From assembly GCF_026278345.1 (NCBI RefSeq), contig NZ_CP111085.1:1314001-1378000 (forward strand): DNA of 64,000 nucleotides, written 5' to 3'. The notes beneath the pieces were generated by a model, which ran no database searches, was not told the origin of the DNA, and worked only from the letters and a program-made list of their open reading frames with translations. This DNA comes from Tellurirhabdus rosea. GTDB lineage: Bacteria > Bacteroidota > Bacteroidia > Cytophagales > Spirosomataceae. This document shows, piece by piece, positions 1 through 7,162 of this stretch; the first letter of the stretch is position 1, and the number at the start of each line of letters is the position of its first letter. The position numbers and the translations under genes are program-made.

Positions 1-177
1 TTTTGCGGCTTTTCGAGAGAAACGTCCGTGTCTATTTCCGCTTATGACTTATGTTTGCGGTCCGGAGACGGCAGGTCCGCCTGCGCTGCCTGCCGGGTCC
101 TGTTCCTTTTTCCGAACGATTTGGACGGCCGCCGGCGTTTCCCTGACACAGCCGTTTCAACTACCGTAAACCTGCGT
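1..177. other. Leader/spacer before yggS
   Basis: No gene is supported here. The frame of the following gene stays open back to a GTG at 28, but the residues encoded before 178 resemble no YggS N-terminus. TATGTTTG at 50-57 matches the Bacteroidota -7 consensus TAnnTTTG, without a TTTG at the proper distance upstream. A 7-bp stem (CGGCAGG at 69-75 with CCTGCCG at 89-95) could fold in the leader. I read this stretch as promoter plus 5' leader, with low certainty. Confidence 0.3.
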
Positions 178-843
178 ATGTCCCACATTAGCGAAGCCAT
201 TCAATCCATCGAAAGCCAGCTGGCCGGTCGCGCCCGGCTGATTGCCGTTACCAAAACCAAGCCCGTCGAGATGCTGCTGGAGGCGTACAACAGCGGCTGC
301 AAAACGTTCGGGGAAAACAAGGTGCAGGAGATGGTCGATAAATCCGGCCAGTTGCCCGCCGACATCGAATGGCACCTGATCGGGCACCTGCAAACCAACA
401 AAGTCAAATACATGGCGTCGTTTGTGACGCTGATTCACTCGGTCGATAGCCTGAAGCTGTTGCAGGAAATCAACAAACAGGCGGCTAAAGCCGGACGCGT
501 CATCGACTGTCTGCTGCAGATTCACATCGCGCAGGAAGAAACCAAATTCGGCCTGGACGAAGCGGAGGCGGAAGCCCTGCTGCGGGACCCGGTTCTGGAT
601 GACCTGAGCAGCGTCCGACTCGTCGGGCTGATGGGGATGGCCAGCAATACCGACGACGAAACGCAAATCCGGCAGGAATTCCGGGGCTTAAAGGCTCTGT
701 ATGACCGTTTGAGTGCTATCCAGCGCCCGAATGTCGCGTTCCGGGAACTGTCGATGGGCATGAGCGGGGATTACCCGATTGCCGTCGAAGAAGGCAGTAC
801 GCTGGTGCGGGTAGGGAGTGCCATTTTCGGCAGCCGATTCTGA
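178..843 (+). CDS. yggS: YggS/PROSC-family pyridoxal-phosphate homeostasis protein
   Basis: This 221-residue cytoplasmic protein has the size and motifs of the YggS/PROSC family: LIAVTKTKP, whose Lys26 should bind PLP, WHLIGHLQTNK in the middle, and the C-terminal signature SMGMSGDYPIAVEEGST followed by VRVGSAIFG. The family is a monomeric alanine-racemase-like barrel that binds PLP and buffers vitamin B6 and amino-acid pools; no catalytic reaction is established. I chose ATG 178 because the protein then begins where family members do; the frame remains open to GTG 28. It is followed by a spacer and the DUF423 gene on the same strand, which may be co-transcribed. Confidence 0.9.
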   Translation: MSHISEAIQSIESQLAGRARLIAVTKTKPVEMLLEAYNSGCKTFGENKVQEMVDKSGQLPADIEWHLIGHLQTNKVKYMASFVTLIHSVDSLKLLQEINKQAAKAGRVIDCLLQIHIAQEETKFGLDEAEAEALLRDPVLDDLSSVRLVGLMGMASNTDDETQIRQEFRGLKALYDRLSAIQRPNVAFRELSMGMSGDYPIAVEEGSTLVRVGSAIFGSRF

Positions 844-905
844 ACTTGGATTCCGCAGACGGATGGATTTACTTTGATGGCCGGAATCAGTTCCGGCACC
901 GCTGT
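843..905. repeat. Possible degenerate palindromic element after yggS
   Basis: Directly after the yggS stop the sequence TCTGAACTTGGATTCCGCAG resembles the arm of the element before nusB (TCTGAACCGGGATTACGCAG at 58270-58289). A partial inverted copy follows: GGAATCAGTTCC near 883-894 reads GGAACTGATTCC on the other strand. The match is poor, so this is a weak member of the family described in the findings. Confidence 0.3.
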
Positions 906-940
906 TCTTCCGCCGGTCGGCGTTTTTCTGATACAATATC

Positions 941-1324
941 ATGCATAAATTTTTCCTTCAGGCCGGGTCCATCCTTGGCCTCCTTGCCGTAGCCCTCGGC
1001 GCTTTTGGGGCCCACGCCCTCCGGCAGATGCTGGAGCAGATCAACCGGGCGGACACGTTTGAAACGGCCGTCAAATACCAGTTTTACCACGCGCTGGCGC
1101 TGGTGGCGGTCGGCGTTCTGCTGCAATTGCCGGGTGTTTCGGCCGCCGCGGCCAAAACGTACGGCTGGGCGGGGTACGCCTTTCTGGCCGGAACGATTAT
1201 TTTCAGCGGCTCCCTGTACGCCATCTGCTTTACAGGCATCACCAAATTCGGCGCGGTGGCTCCCATCGGCGGACTGCTGATGATTGTGGGCTGGGCGATG
1301 CTGTTCTGGGGCGCGTCGCGTTAG
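941..1324 (+). CDS. DUF423 family small membrane protein
   Basis: This 127-residue protein consists of about four hydrophobic helices. The N-terminus (MHKFFLQAGSILGLLAVALGAFGAHAL) carries the LAVALGAFGAHAL signature of DUF423 (YwdK/YgdD-like) inner-membrane proteins, whose function is unknown. The size is typical and the ATG at 941 gives the expected N-terminus. Its stop overlaps by four bases the stop of the convergent gene that follows, so little or no terminator space is left. The family assignment is firm; no role can be given. Confidence 0.85.
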   Translation: MHKFFLQAGSILGLLAVALGAFGAHALRQMLEQINRADTFETAVKYQFYHALALVAVGVLLQLPGVSAAAAKTYGWAGYAFLAGTIIFSGSLYAICFTGITKFGAVAPIGGLLMIVGWAMLFWGASR

Positions 1325-2343
1325 TGCACGACGACCATTTCGAGGCTTTTGCGCACGAGTTCGCCCATGCTGACGCAGTACAGAAAGTCGTTGTTGTGGT
1401 AATGCCGGGAGAGTTCGAGGCTGAGTTGCTGGATATTTTCGGGCGACGCCAGTTCGTCCTCGGTCATGATGTCCAGCAGGTCGTTCAGGCGGGTGCTTTC
1501 CACCCGGATGCGACCCGCGATCAGCGAGCGTTCCTCAATCTGGTACTGCCGCACGCTTTCGGGCGTCATGTATTTGATTCCCAGCTCAATAATCGGTCGA
1601 TTCTGCTTGAAGTACTGCGGCAGATAAACCGATTTTTTGCCTTCGTACGACTGCTGGTCGAAGTCGATGGCCCGAATCCGGTAGTAGATTTCTTCAAAAT
1701 CCGGCGTGATGTCCACCACGAAATTGCTCGAATGCATGTCGCCCAGCAGCCGGACAAAACACCGTTCGTTGAACTTGACAAACTCCTTGCAGAGGCGAAT
1801 CGGGTTCAGGCTGCTTTCGTGCAGAAACTGCTTTATGAACATATCGCCCGGAATCCCGGCAATGTGCTCTTCCACCAGGGTCGAGTCGCTGGTCAGGTAA
1901 CTGATGCGGTTGGGCGAAAGGATGTGTTCCAGTTCCAGCCCGTACACCCGCGACGCGTCGGCATTCTTGATGTAAAAGTAGTCGAAGTTATCGTTGACCA
2001 GGTTGACAATCCGGATGCGAAAAGGCCGCGTATTTCCGTAGACGCACAGATCGACCCGGTCTACCGAGAGGTGGTTCATCACCGACAAATCCCCGTCCGC
2101 TTTCAGGTCGGCATAAATCGTCTTCAGCGCCTGCTGGATGTACGGAAACTCGGAAGGCGGGTACATCACCGTTTCCCAGAGCGTATCCTGCCCCCGCTTG
2201 TCGAAGAGCGGAAAGGCGTTGTCGTACCGCAGCAGATCGGCATAACGCACGGGCAGCGCCACCTCCCGGTTGTACCGGACAAGGTAGCCGCGCAAATCGG
2301 CGTTAACGGCATACGGGATTTTCTTCCGGGTAATAAGGGCCAT
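1321..2343 (-). CDS. Conserved orphan with protein-kinase-like/aminoglycoside-phosphotransferase-like motifs
   Basis: I do not recognise a named family for this 340-residue soluble protein. Its residues line up with a diverged kinase/APH fold. Lys126 in YFYIK could be the ATP lysine and Glu138 in GLELEH the helix-C acid. VEEHIAGIPG (157-166) resembles the hinge of APH-like kinases. LLGDMHSSNFVV (199-210) resembles the catalytic loop GDxHxxN, with Asp202, His204 and Asn207. AIDFDQ (225-230) resembles the metal-binding DFD. The order and spacing fit one kinase domain, but the link is inferred from motifs only. There is no signal peptide or membrane segment. It lies upstream of rodA and mrdA on the same strand, separated from rodA by a palindrome. 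Confidence 0.6.
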   Translation of the reverse strand: MALITRKKIPYAVNADLRGYLVRYNREVALPVRYADLLRYDNAFPLFDKRGQDTLWETVMYPPSEFPYIQQALKTIYADLKADGDLSVMNHLSVDRVDLCVYGNTRPFRIRIVNLVNDNFDYFYIKNADASRVYGLELEHILSPNRISYLTSDSTLVEEHIAGIPGDMFIKQFLHESSLNPIRLCKEFVKFNERCFVRLLGDMHSSNFVVDITPDFEEIYYRIRAIDFDQQSYEGKKSVYLPQYFKQNRPIIELGIKYMTPESVRQYQIEERSLIAGRIRVESTRLNDLLDIMTEDELASPENIQQLSLELSRHYHNNDFLYCVSMGELVRKSLEMVVVH

Positions 2344-2360
2344 GAGGCGAAGTAAAAGTT

Positions 2361-2437
2361 AATGGTTTAGAGTTTAGGGCTTAACGTTTAGTGTCTTTAG
2401 CCGTTTGTGAACTATAAACTTTAAACCCTAAACTTTT
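2361..2437. repeat. Palindromic element with 7-mer arms (AGTTTAG words)
   Basis: The left arm contains the tandem words GGTTTAG, AGTTTAG and GGCTTAA. The right arm, read on the opposite strand, is AGTTTAG, GGTTTAA, AGTTTAT. The arms pair with a few mismatches around a spacer of roughly 18 nt. The element fills nearly the whole spacer between rodA and the kinase-like gene, both on the minus strand. No T-tract follows, so it is not a simple terminator. Confidence 0.6.
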
Positions 2438-2440
2438 TAC

Positions 2441-3727
2441 CTATACTCTCGAAAACATACTGCTTCGCCGTGAGTCGAGCTTGAGGAAGATGAACAGCAG
2501 CAGGGAAAACGACCAGAGCGACGAACCGCCGTAGCTGAAGAACGGCAGCGGAATCCCGATGACGGGCATCAGGCCAATGGTCATGCCGATGTTGATCAGG
2601 ACGTGGAAGAAGAAAATTCCCGCCACGCAATAGCCGTAGACCCGGGCAAACCGCGTTCGCTGCTTCTCGGCCAGCAGCACAATCCGGATCAGCAGCGCCA
2701 TAAACAGCGTCACGACGACCAAACTTCCAATGAAGCCGTGTTCCTCGCCGATGGTGCAAAAGATGAAGTCGGTACTTTGCTCGGGCACAAAGTCGAATTT
2801 GGTCTGGGTGCCTTCCAGAAAGCCTTTCCCCATCAGCCGCCCCGAGCCAATGGCAATTTTTGCCTGCGTGACGTTCCAGCCCGCGCCCAGCGGGTCGATG
2901 TTCGGGTTGACCAGAACCTTGATCCGGTTCTGCTGGTGCTTCTGCAACACATCGTTGACGAAGAAGTCCACCCCGGCCACGACCCCGATCATCAATAGCC
3001 CGGAAATACTGATGGCCAACACGTTCTGCACGGACCGCTGGTAACGCGGCAGCAGGAAGAAGGCCCCGATGGTCAGCGCCGCAATGGCCGCAAACAGAAT
3101 GAGTTTTGGGACAATCAGCGTCAGGATAAACAGCGCCACCACGATAATGCCGATCAGCGGATAAATGCCCGGCAGCCCCTCGCGGTACAGCATGATGATG
3201 AACGAGGCAAAAACCAGCGCCTGCCCCGTCTCGCGGGACGCGATGATCAGCAGGGGCGGCAGGCCAATGATGGCCGCGCACCACAATTGGTCCTTGAGCT
3301 TGCTCAGGTTCACGCCCGGGTAGTCAATGTAGCGGGCCAGCGCCAGGCCCGTGGCCAGCTTGGCAAACTCGGCCGGCTGGAGGGACATCGGACCAAACTT
3401 GAACCACGACCGCGACCCGTTGATGTTCGTTCCGGCCACCAGCACCAGCAGCAGCGACAGAATCGTCAGTCCGTAAATGATAAACGCGAACGTATCCCAG
3501 AACCGGTGATTGATGACCAGAATACAGATAATGAGGATGACCGTCGTGCCGATCCACATCAACTGCTTTCCGGCATTGGTCTGAAGGTCGAACAGGCTGG
3601 TTTGGTTCTCCGGGCTGTAGACCGCCGCGTAGACGTTCAGCCAGCCCATCATCACACAGGCCAGGTACAGCATCAGCGTTACCCAGTCGATGTTGTTGGT
3701 TATTTGCGGTTCGCGATTTTGCAGCAA
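2441..3727 (-). CDS. rodA: RodA, SEDS peptidoglycan glycosyltransferase of the elongasome
   Basis: The product is a 428-residue polytopic protein of the FtsW/RodA/SpoVE (SEDS) family, with about ten membrane helices. The family polymerises lipid II glycan strands together with a class B PBP. Hallmarks include GSRSWFKFGPMSLQPAEFAK near residues 105-125, VPEQSTDFIFCTIGEEHGF in the large loop, and PLPFFSYGGSSLW near the C-terminus. The start is a TTG at 3727, which retains the N-terminal INNIDWVTL-like segment usual in Bacteroidota RodA; the next ATG at 3673 would cut into the first helix. It is downstream of mrdA, its expected partner, across an unusual 160-base palindromic spacer. Confidence 0.93.
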   Translation of the reverse strand: MLQNREPQITNNIDWVTLMLYLACVMMGWLNVYAAVYSPENQTSLFDLQTNAGKQLMWIGTTVILIICILVINHRFWDTFAFIIYGLTILSLLLVLVAGTNINGSRSWFKFGPMSLQPAEFAKLATGLALARYIDYPGVNLSKLKDQLWCAAIIGLPPLLIIASRETGQALVFASFIIMLYREGLPGIYPLIGIIVVALFILTLIVPKLILFAAIAALTIGAFFLLPRYQRSVQNVLAISISGLLMIGVVAGVDFFVNDVLQKHQQNRIKVLVNPNIDPLGAGWNVTQAKIAIGSGRLMGKGFLEGTQTKFDFVPEQSTDFIFCTIGEEHGFIGSLVVVTLFMALLIRIVLLAEKQRTRFARVYGYCVAGIFFFHVLINIGMTIGLMPVIGIPLPFFSYGGSSLWSFSLLLFIFLKLDSRRSSMFSRV

Positions 3728-3750
3728 AACTTTGTTTGTTTTAGGGCTTA

Positions 3751-3877
3751 AAGTTTATGGTTTAAAGTTTATAGTTTATGACGGTCCGCCGTTGCGGTTG
3801 CTCGGCAAGGCCAGGAAATAGCAGAGCAACCGCAACGGCGGACCGTCATAAACTATAAACTCTAAACTTTAAACCTT
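3751..3877. repeat. Large palindrome with perfect 38-bp arms between mrdA and rodA
   Basis: Positions 3766-3803 and 3824-3861 are exact reverse complements (38 bp) around a 20-nt loop (3804-3823). The outer arm is built of AGTTTAT words and extends imperfectly to about 3751 and 3877. The inner arm (GACGGTCCGCCGTTGCGG) is unique and GC-rich. As RNA this would be a very stable hairpin inside the mrdA-rodA transcript. No U-tract follows it, so a canonical intrinsic terminator is unlikely. Confidence 0.9.
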
Positions 3878-3890
3878 ACACCATCCGTTT

Positions 3891-5906
3891 CTAGTCTCCA
3901 CTTTTCAGCACTGCCGGTTTGGGGGTCAGCGGCTTCAGTTCAAGGGCGGTCGGGCGCACGGGCAGCGGCCGGTTTACGGTCGGGGCCGATTTCACCATGA
4001 AGGGGCGCTGTCCGTTCGGCTTCCGCCCGGTATCGGGGCGGGGCGTCTTCGTCGTGTCGGGCTTTTTCAGCTGAACTTTGGGGGTCGGCAGGGCTCCGGC
4101 CAGGAAGTTCATTTCCTTTACCCGCTTGTCGAGGGCGGTATTCAGCGTCTTCCGTTTCAGGTAGCGTTCAACCAGCAGCGAGGCGATCGGGGCCGCGGCG
4201 ACCCCGCCAAAGCCGGCGTTTTCGACAAAGACGGCAATGGCGATTTTCGGGTTGTCGCGCGGCGCAAACGCGACAAAAATAGAGTGGTCCTTTTTGCCTT
4301 TGGCGTTCTGCGACGTGCCGGTTTTTCCGCACATGACAATGTCCGGGATGATCGCGCCCCGCGTCACGGTTCCGGCTTTAACGGCCATTTCCATGCCGTC
4401 GATGACGCTTTCAAAATAATGCCGGTCAACGCCCACTTCGATTTTTTCGGAGTATTTGGGGTCCAGACCCTGTCCGGGCTTGCCGATTCCCGCCACGATA
4501 TGGGGCCGGTAGTAATAGCCCCGGTTGGCGATAATAGCCGCCACGTTTGCCATTTTCAGGGGACTAATCAGCAGTTCGCCCTCCCCGATGCCCAGCGAGT
4601 AGATGTTGGAAAACTTCCAGCGCATTTCGCCGTAAATTTTGTCGTAATACTCCACATCCGGCAGTTTCCCTTTCAGTTCGCTCGGGAGGTCGATGCCCAG
4701 TTTCTGGCCGATGCCCCACCGGGCGGCCATCTCGTTCCAGTGGCGGAGGCCCATTGCCGAGGCTTTGAACGTGTTCCGTTCGGCGTTGTTGTACATCAGC
4801 CGCCGGAACACGTGGTAGAAGTACGGGTTGCACGAATACTGCACCGCGCCCAGCAGGTGGATGCCCGGCGGGTGGCCGTGGCACTTCATCTTGACGCCGC
4901 CGTGGCCGAACTGCGAAGCCGGCGTCAGCACGCCTTCCTGAAGACCGATCAGCGCCTGAATAAGTTTGAAGGTCGAACCCGGCCGGTAGCTCGCCATGAC
5001 CGCCCGGTTGATGAGCGGCTTGTAAGGATCTTTCGCCAGTTTGGAATAATTCTTCGAGAAATAACGGCTCGACAGCATGTTCGGGTCGTAGGTCGGCGAG
5101 GACGCAATGGCCAGTACCTGCCCCGTGGCCGGTTCGATGGCGATGACACTGCCGACCTTGTTGACCAGCAGTGAGTCGGCATAGCGCTGGATTTCGACAT
5201 CGATGCCCGTGTACAGGTTCTGCCCCGCCACGGCTATGGTGTCGAACTTCCCGTTCTTGTAGGAGCCTTTGATCACGCCGCGCACGTTCTGCATCACGAA
5301 CCGCATGCCGCGTTTGCCGCGCAGCACTTCCTCGTACTGTTCTTCCAGACCGCTGTGGCCCTTGTAGTCGCCCTGCCGGTAGTAAGGCGTTTCCTGTTCT
5401 TCGAGCTCCTTCCGGGTTACTTCGCTCACGTACCCCAGCGCGTTGGCCATGGTGTGGGCCGGATAGGTCCGCATCGAACTGGTCACGTGCTCAAAACCCC
5501 GGTAATCGACCAGCGCGTCCTGAATCCGGGCAAAATCCTCCTTGGACAACTGACGCAGAAACAGCGAAGGCTTCACGGGGGAGTACGACCGCGCCGCGGC
5601 AATAAGGCTGTCGAACTCCCGGCGTTCGAGGCCCATCAGCCGGCAGAACGCCAGCGTATCAGGCACGTACATCTTTTTGGGAGTTACGTAAATATCGTAA
5701 ACCGGCGTATTGTAGACAATCAGCTTGCCGTTCCGGTCGTAAATCTGGCCCCGGTAGGGAATTTCGATGACCCGCTTGATGGAGTTATTGGACGCTTCGA
5801 GCGAAAAGCTGTCGTCCAGAATCTGCAAATAAAACAGACGGGCAATGTAAACGATACCAACCAGACAGAAAACCGTGATCAGGATGTATTTTCTGTTCTC
5901 AATCAT
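3891..5906 (-). CDS. mrdA: Penicillin-binding protein 2 (elongasome transpeptidase)
   Basis: The product is a 671-residue class B PBP. An uncleaved N-terminal anchor (about residues 7-28) is followed by a PBP dimerisation domain beginning near IPYRGQIYDRNG and a C-terminal transpeptidase domain. The active-site motifs are intact: Ser311-Thr-Phe-Lys314, Ser358-Cys-Asn360 and Lys528-Thr-Gly530 (CGKTGTSQNAKGKKDHS). The protein cross-links peptidoglycan during lateral growth, with RodA as its glycosyltransferase partner. The last roughly 75 residues form a Pro/Lys/Thr-rich tail of low complexity. ATG 5906 is unambiguous. It is the first gene of the pair; mreBCD is not adjacent on this side. Confidence 0.95.
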   Translation of the reverse strand: MIENRKYILITVFCLVGIVYIARLFYLQILDDSFSLEASNNSIKRVIEIPYRGQIYDRNGKLIVYNTPVYDIYVTPKKMYVPDTLAFCRLMGLERREFDSLIAAARSYSPVKPSLFLRQLSKEDFARIQDALVDYRGFEHVTSSMRTYPAHTMANALGYVSEVTRKELEEQETPYYRQGDYKGHSGLEEQYEEVLRGKRGMRFVMQNVRGVIKGSYKNGKFDTIAVAGQNLYTGIDVEIQRYADSLLVNKVGSVIAIEPATGQVLAIASSPTYDPNMLSSRYFSKNYSKLAKDPYKPLINRAVMASYRPGSTFKLIQALIGLQEGVLTPASQFGHGGVKMKCHGHPPGIHLLGAVQYSCNPYFYHVFRRLMYNNAERNTFKASAMGLRHWNEMAARWGIGQKLGIDLPSELKGKLPDVEYYDKIYGEMRWKFSNIYSLGIGEGELLISPLKMANVAAIIANRGYYYRPHIVAGIGKPGQGLDPKYSEKIEVGVDRHYFESVIDGMEMAVKAGTVTRGAIIPDIVMCGKTGTSQNAKGKKDHSIFVAFAPRDNPKIAIAVFVENAGFGGVAAAPIASLLVERYLKRKTLNTALDKRVKEMNFLAGALPTPKVQLKKPDTTKTPRPDTGRKPNGQRPFMVKSAPTVNRPLPVRPTALELKPLTPKPAVLKSGD

Positions 5907-5960
5907 TGCGTGTTAATCCCGGAAAACCTTGCACTCACACGCTTTCCAGTTTATACACAA

Positions 5961-6002
5961 AATTAGGAGTTATGAATTAGGAATTATGAGTTATGAGTTA
6001 AA
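5961..6002. repeat. Single arm of 7-mer repeats upstream of mrdA
   Basis: Five degenerate 7-mers follow each other (GAGTTAT, GAATTAG, GAATTAT, GAGTTAT, GAGTTAA). They use the same words as the palindrome between atpH and atpF and the one before DUF4271. I find no matching right arm within the next hundred bases, so this looks like a half element. Confidence 0.5.
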
Positions 6003-6055
6003 AATCATTAACGACCCACGTAATTATTTCCCTCGTCCAGCTGTATACAACGTCG

Positions 6056-7072
6056 TCAAAAGCCCTTTACCCTGGTCCGGACCCGGCATACATACATATC
6101 CGCCGTGATGTAGAGCGTTGTCCCGTCGTCGCCCCAGGCGCAGTTGGCCGTTGCCACGCCCATTTCGATGCGTCCGAGCAGTTTTCCCTGCGGCGAAACA
6201 ACCACCAGACCGCCGGGGCCGGTGGACCAGACGTTGCCGCTGCGGTCGGTTTTCAGGCCGTCGAAGCCGCCCGTCAGCCCCTGTTTCAGCAGCGGACGCC
6301 CGTCGAAGAAAATCCGTCCCTTGCCCAGTGTCCCGTCGGAGCGGATGTCGTAGGCCATCAGAAAAGCGTCTTCGTTCGACTGGGCTACGTACAGCGTTTT
6401 TTCATCGGGCGAAAGGGCCACGCCGTTGGGCCGCTGCAAATCGCTCACGACCAGCGTCACCTTCCGGCTGCCGTCGGCCTGCGGGGGCGAAATCCGGTAA
6501 ACGCCGTACACGTCCACTTCCCGGTTTTTCTGGTCAAACTGGCCTTCGGGAAGGCCATAGGGCGGGTCCGTAAAAAAGTACGAGCCGTCGGACAGCGCCA
6601 CGACGTCGTTGGGGCTGTTGAATCGTTTGCCCTGGTAATTGTCCGCCAGCGTCTGTTTGCCGCCCATTCGGTTCAGCGGCATGGCCGAAACCCGCCGGTC
6701 GCCATGTTCACAGGCGATCAGCCGCCCCTGCGGGTCGATGGTCAGCCCGTTGGAACCCCGTTCGTCGCTGTAATGCCCCAGCCCGGTATAGCCCGAAGGT
6801 TTCAGAAAGACGGACAGCCCCTCCTTTTCGGTCCAGCGGTAGATGGTGTTCTCGGGCACGTCCGAAAACAGCAGGTAGCCGCCTTCCTTCACCCAGACCG
6901 GACCTTCGGACCAGACAAAGCCCGAGGCGATGACCTCCACTTTCGCGTCCGGGGCGAGGAGTTCAGAAAATTTTGCATCCACCGTGACCAGCTTTCCGAT
7001 GGTCGGGTACACGCTCTGCGCGCCGGCGGCGAGGGGCATAGCAGTGGCAAGAGTAATGAGCATTTTTTTCAT
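6056..7072 (-). CDS. Secreted SMP-30/gluconolactonase-like protein
   Basis: The product has 338 residues with a cleavable signal peptide (MKKMLITLATAMPLAAGAQS, cleavage after about residue 19). It then has a six-bladed propeller of the SMP-30/gluconolactonase/LRE family. The segment WSEGPVW supplies the first metal-ligand Glu, FNSPNDVV the Asn, and NGVALSPDEKTLYVAQ the Asp region. Such enzymes hydrolyse sugar lactones in the periplasm, but substrates vary and this one cannot be fixed from sequence. It stands alone between palindromic spacers on both sides. Confidence 0.85.
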   Translation of the reverse strand: MKKMLITLATAMPLAAGAQSVYPTIGKLVTVDAKFSELLAPDAKVEVIASGFVWSEGPVWVKEGGYLLFSDVPENTIYRWTEKEGLSVFLKPSGYTGLGHYSDERGSNGLTIDPQGRLIACEHGDRRVSAMPLNRMGGKQTLADNYQGKRFNSPNDVVALSDGSYFFTDPPYGLPEGQFDQKNREVDVYGVYRISPPQADGSRKVTLVVSDLQRPNGVALSPDEKTLYVAQSNEDAFLMAYDIRSDGTLGKGRIFFDGRPLLKQGLTGGFDGLKTDRSGNVWSTGPGGLVVVSPQGKLLGRIEMGVATANCAWGDDGTTLYITADMYVCRVRTRVKGF

Positions 7073-7079
7073 GATAAAA

Positions 7080-7151
7080 GGTTTCCCGCAGATGGGTAGG
7101 GATCATCGAAACAAATCTGCGCGTAAAATCCGGGTTAATCTGCGAGAAACC
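7080..7151. repeat. Palindromic element (CGCAGAT words)
   Basis: GGTTTCCCGCAGAT at 7080-7093 pairs with ATCTGCGAGAAACC at 7138-7151 with one mismatch. Between them further ATCTGCG and CCGGGTTAATCTGCG words occur. It occupies the spacer between the gluconolactonase-like gene and the MG2/plug gene, which are co-oriented. Confidence 0.6.
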
Positions 7152-7162
7152 AAATACAGGAC

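Noticed and set aside
1324-2355. 343-codon plus-strand frame opposite the kinase-like gene
   Set aside because: It is the antisense shadow of 1321-2343; its residues are rich in His/Arg/Gln with no motif, while the minus frame carries a coherent protein.
3766-3861. Intrinsic terminator between mrdA and rodA
   Set aside because: The hairpin is strong but no T-tract follows on the minus strand, and the two genes are expected to be expressed together.
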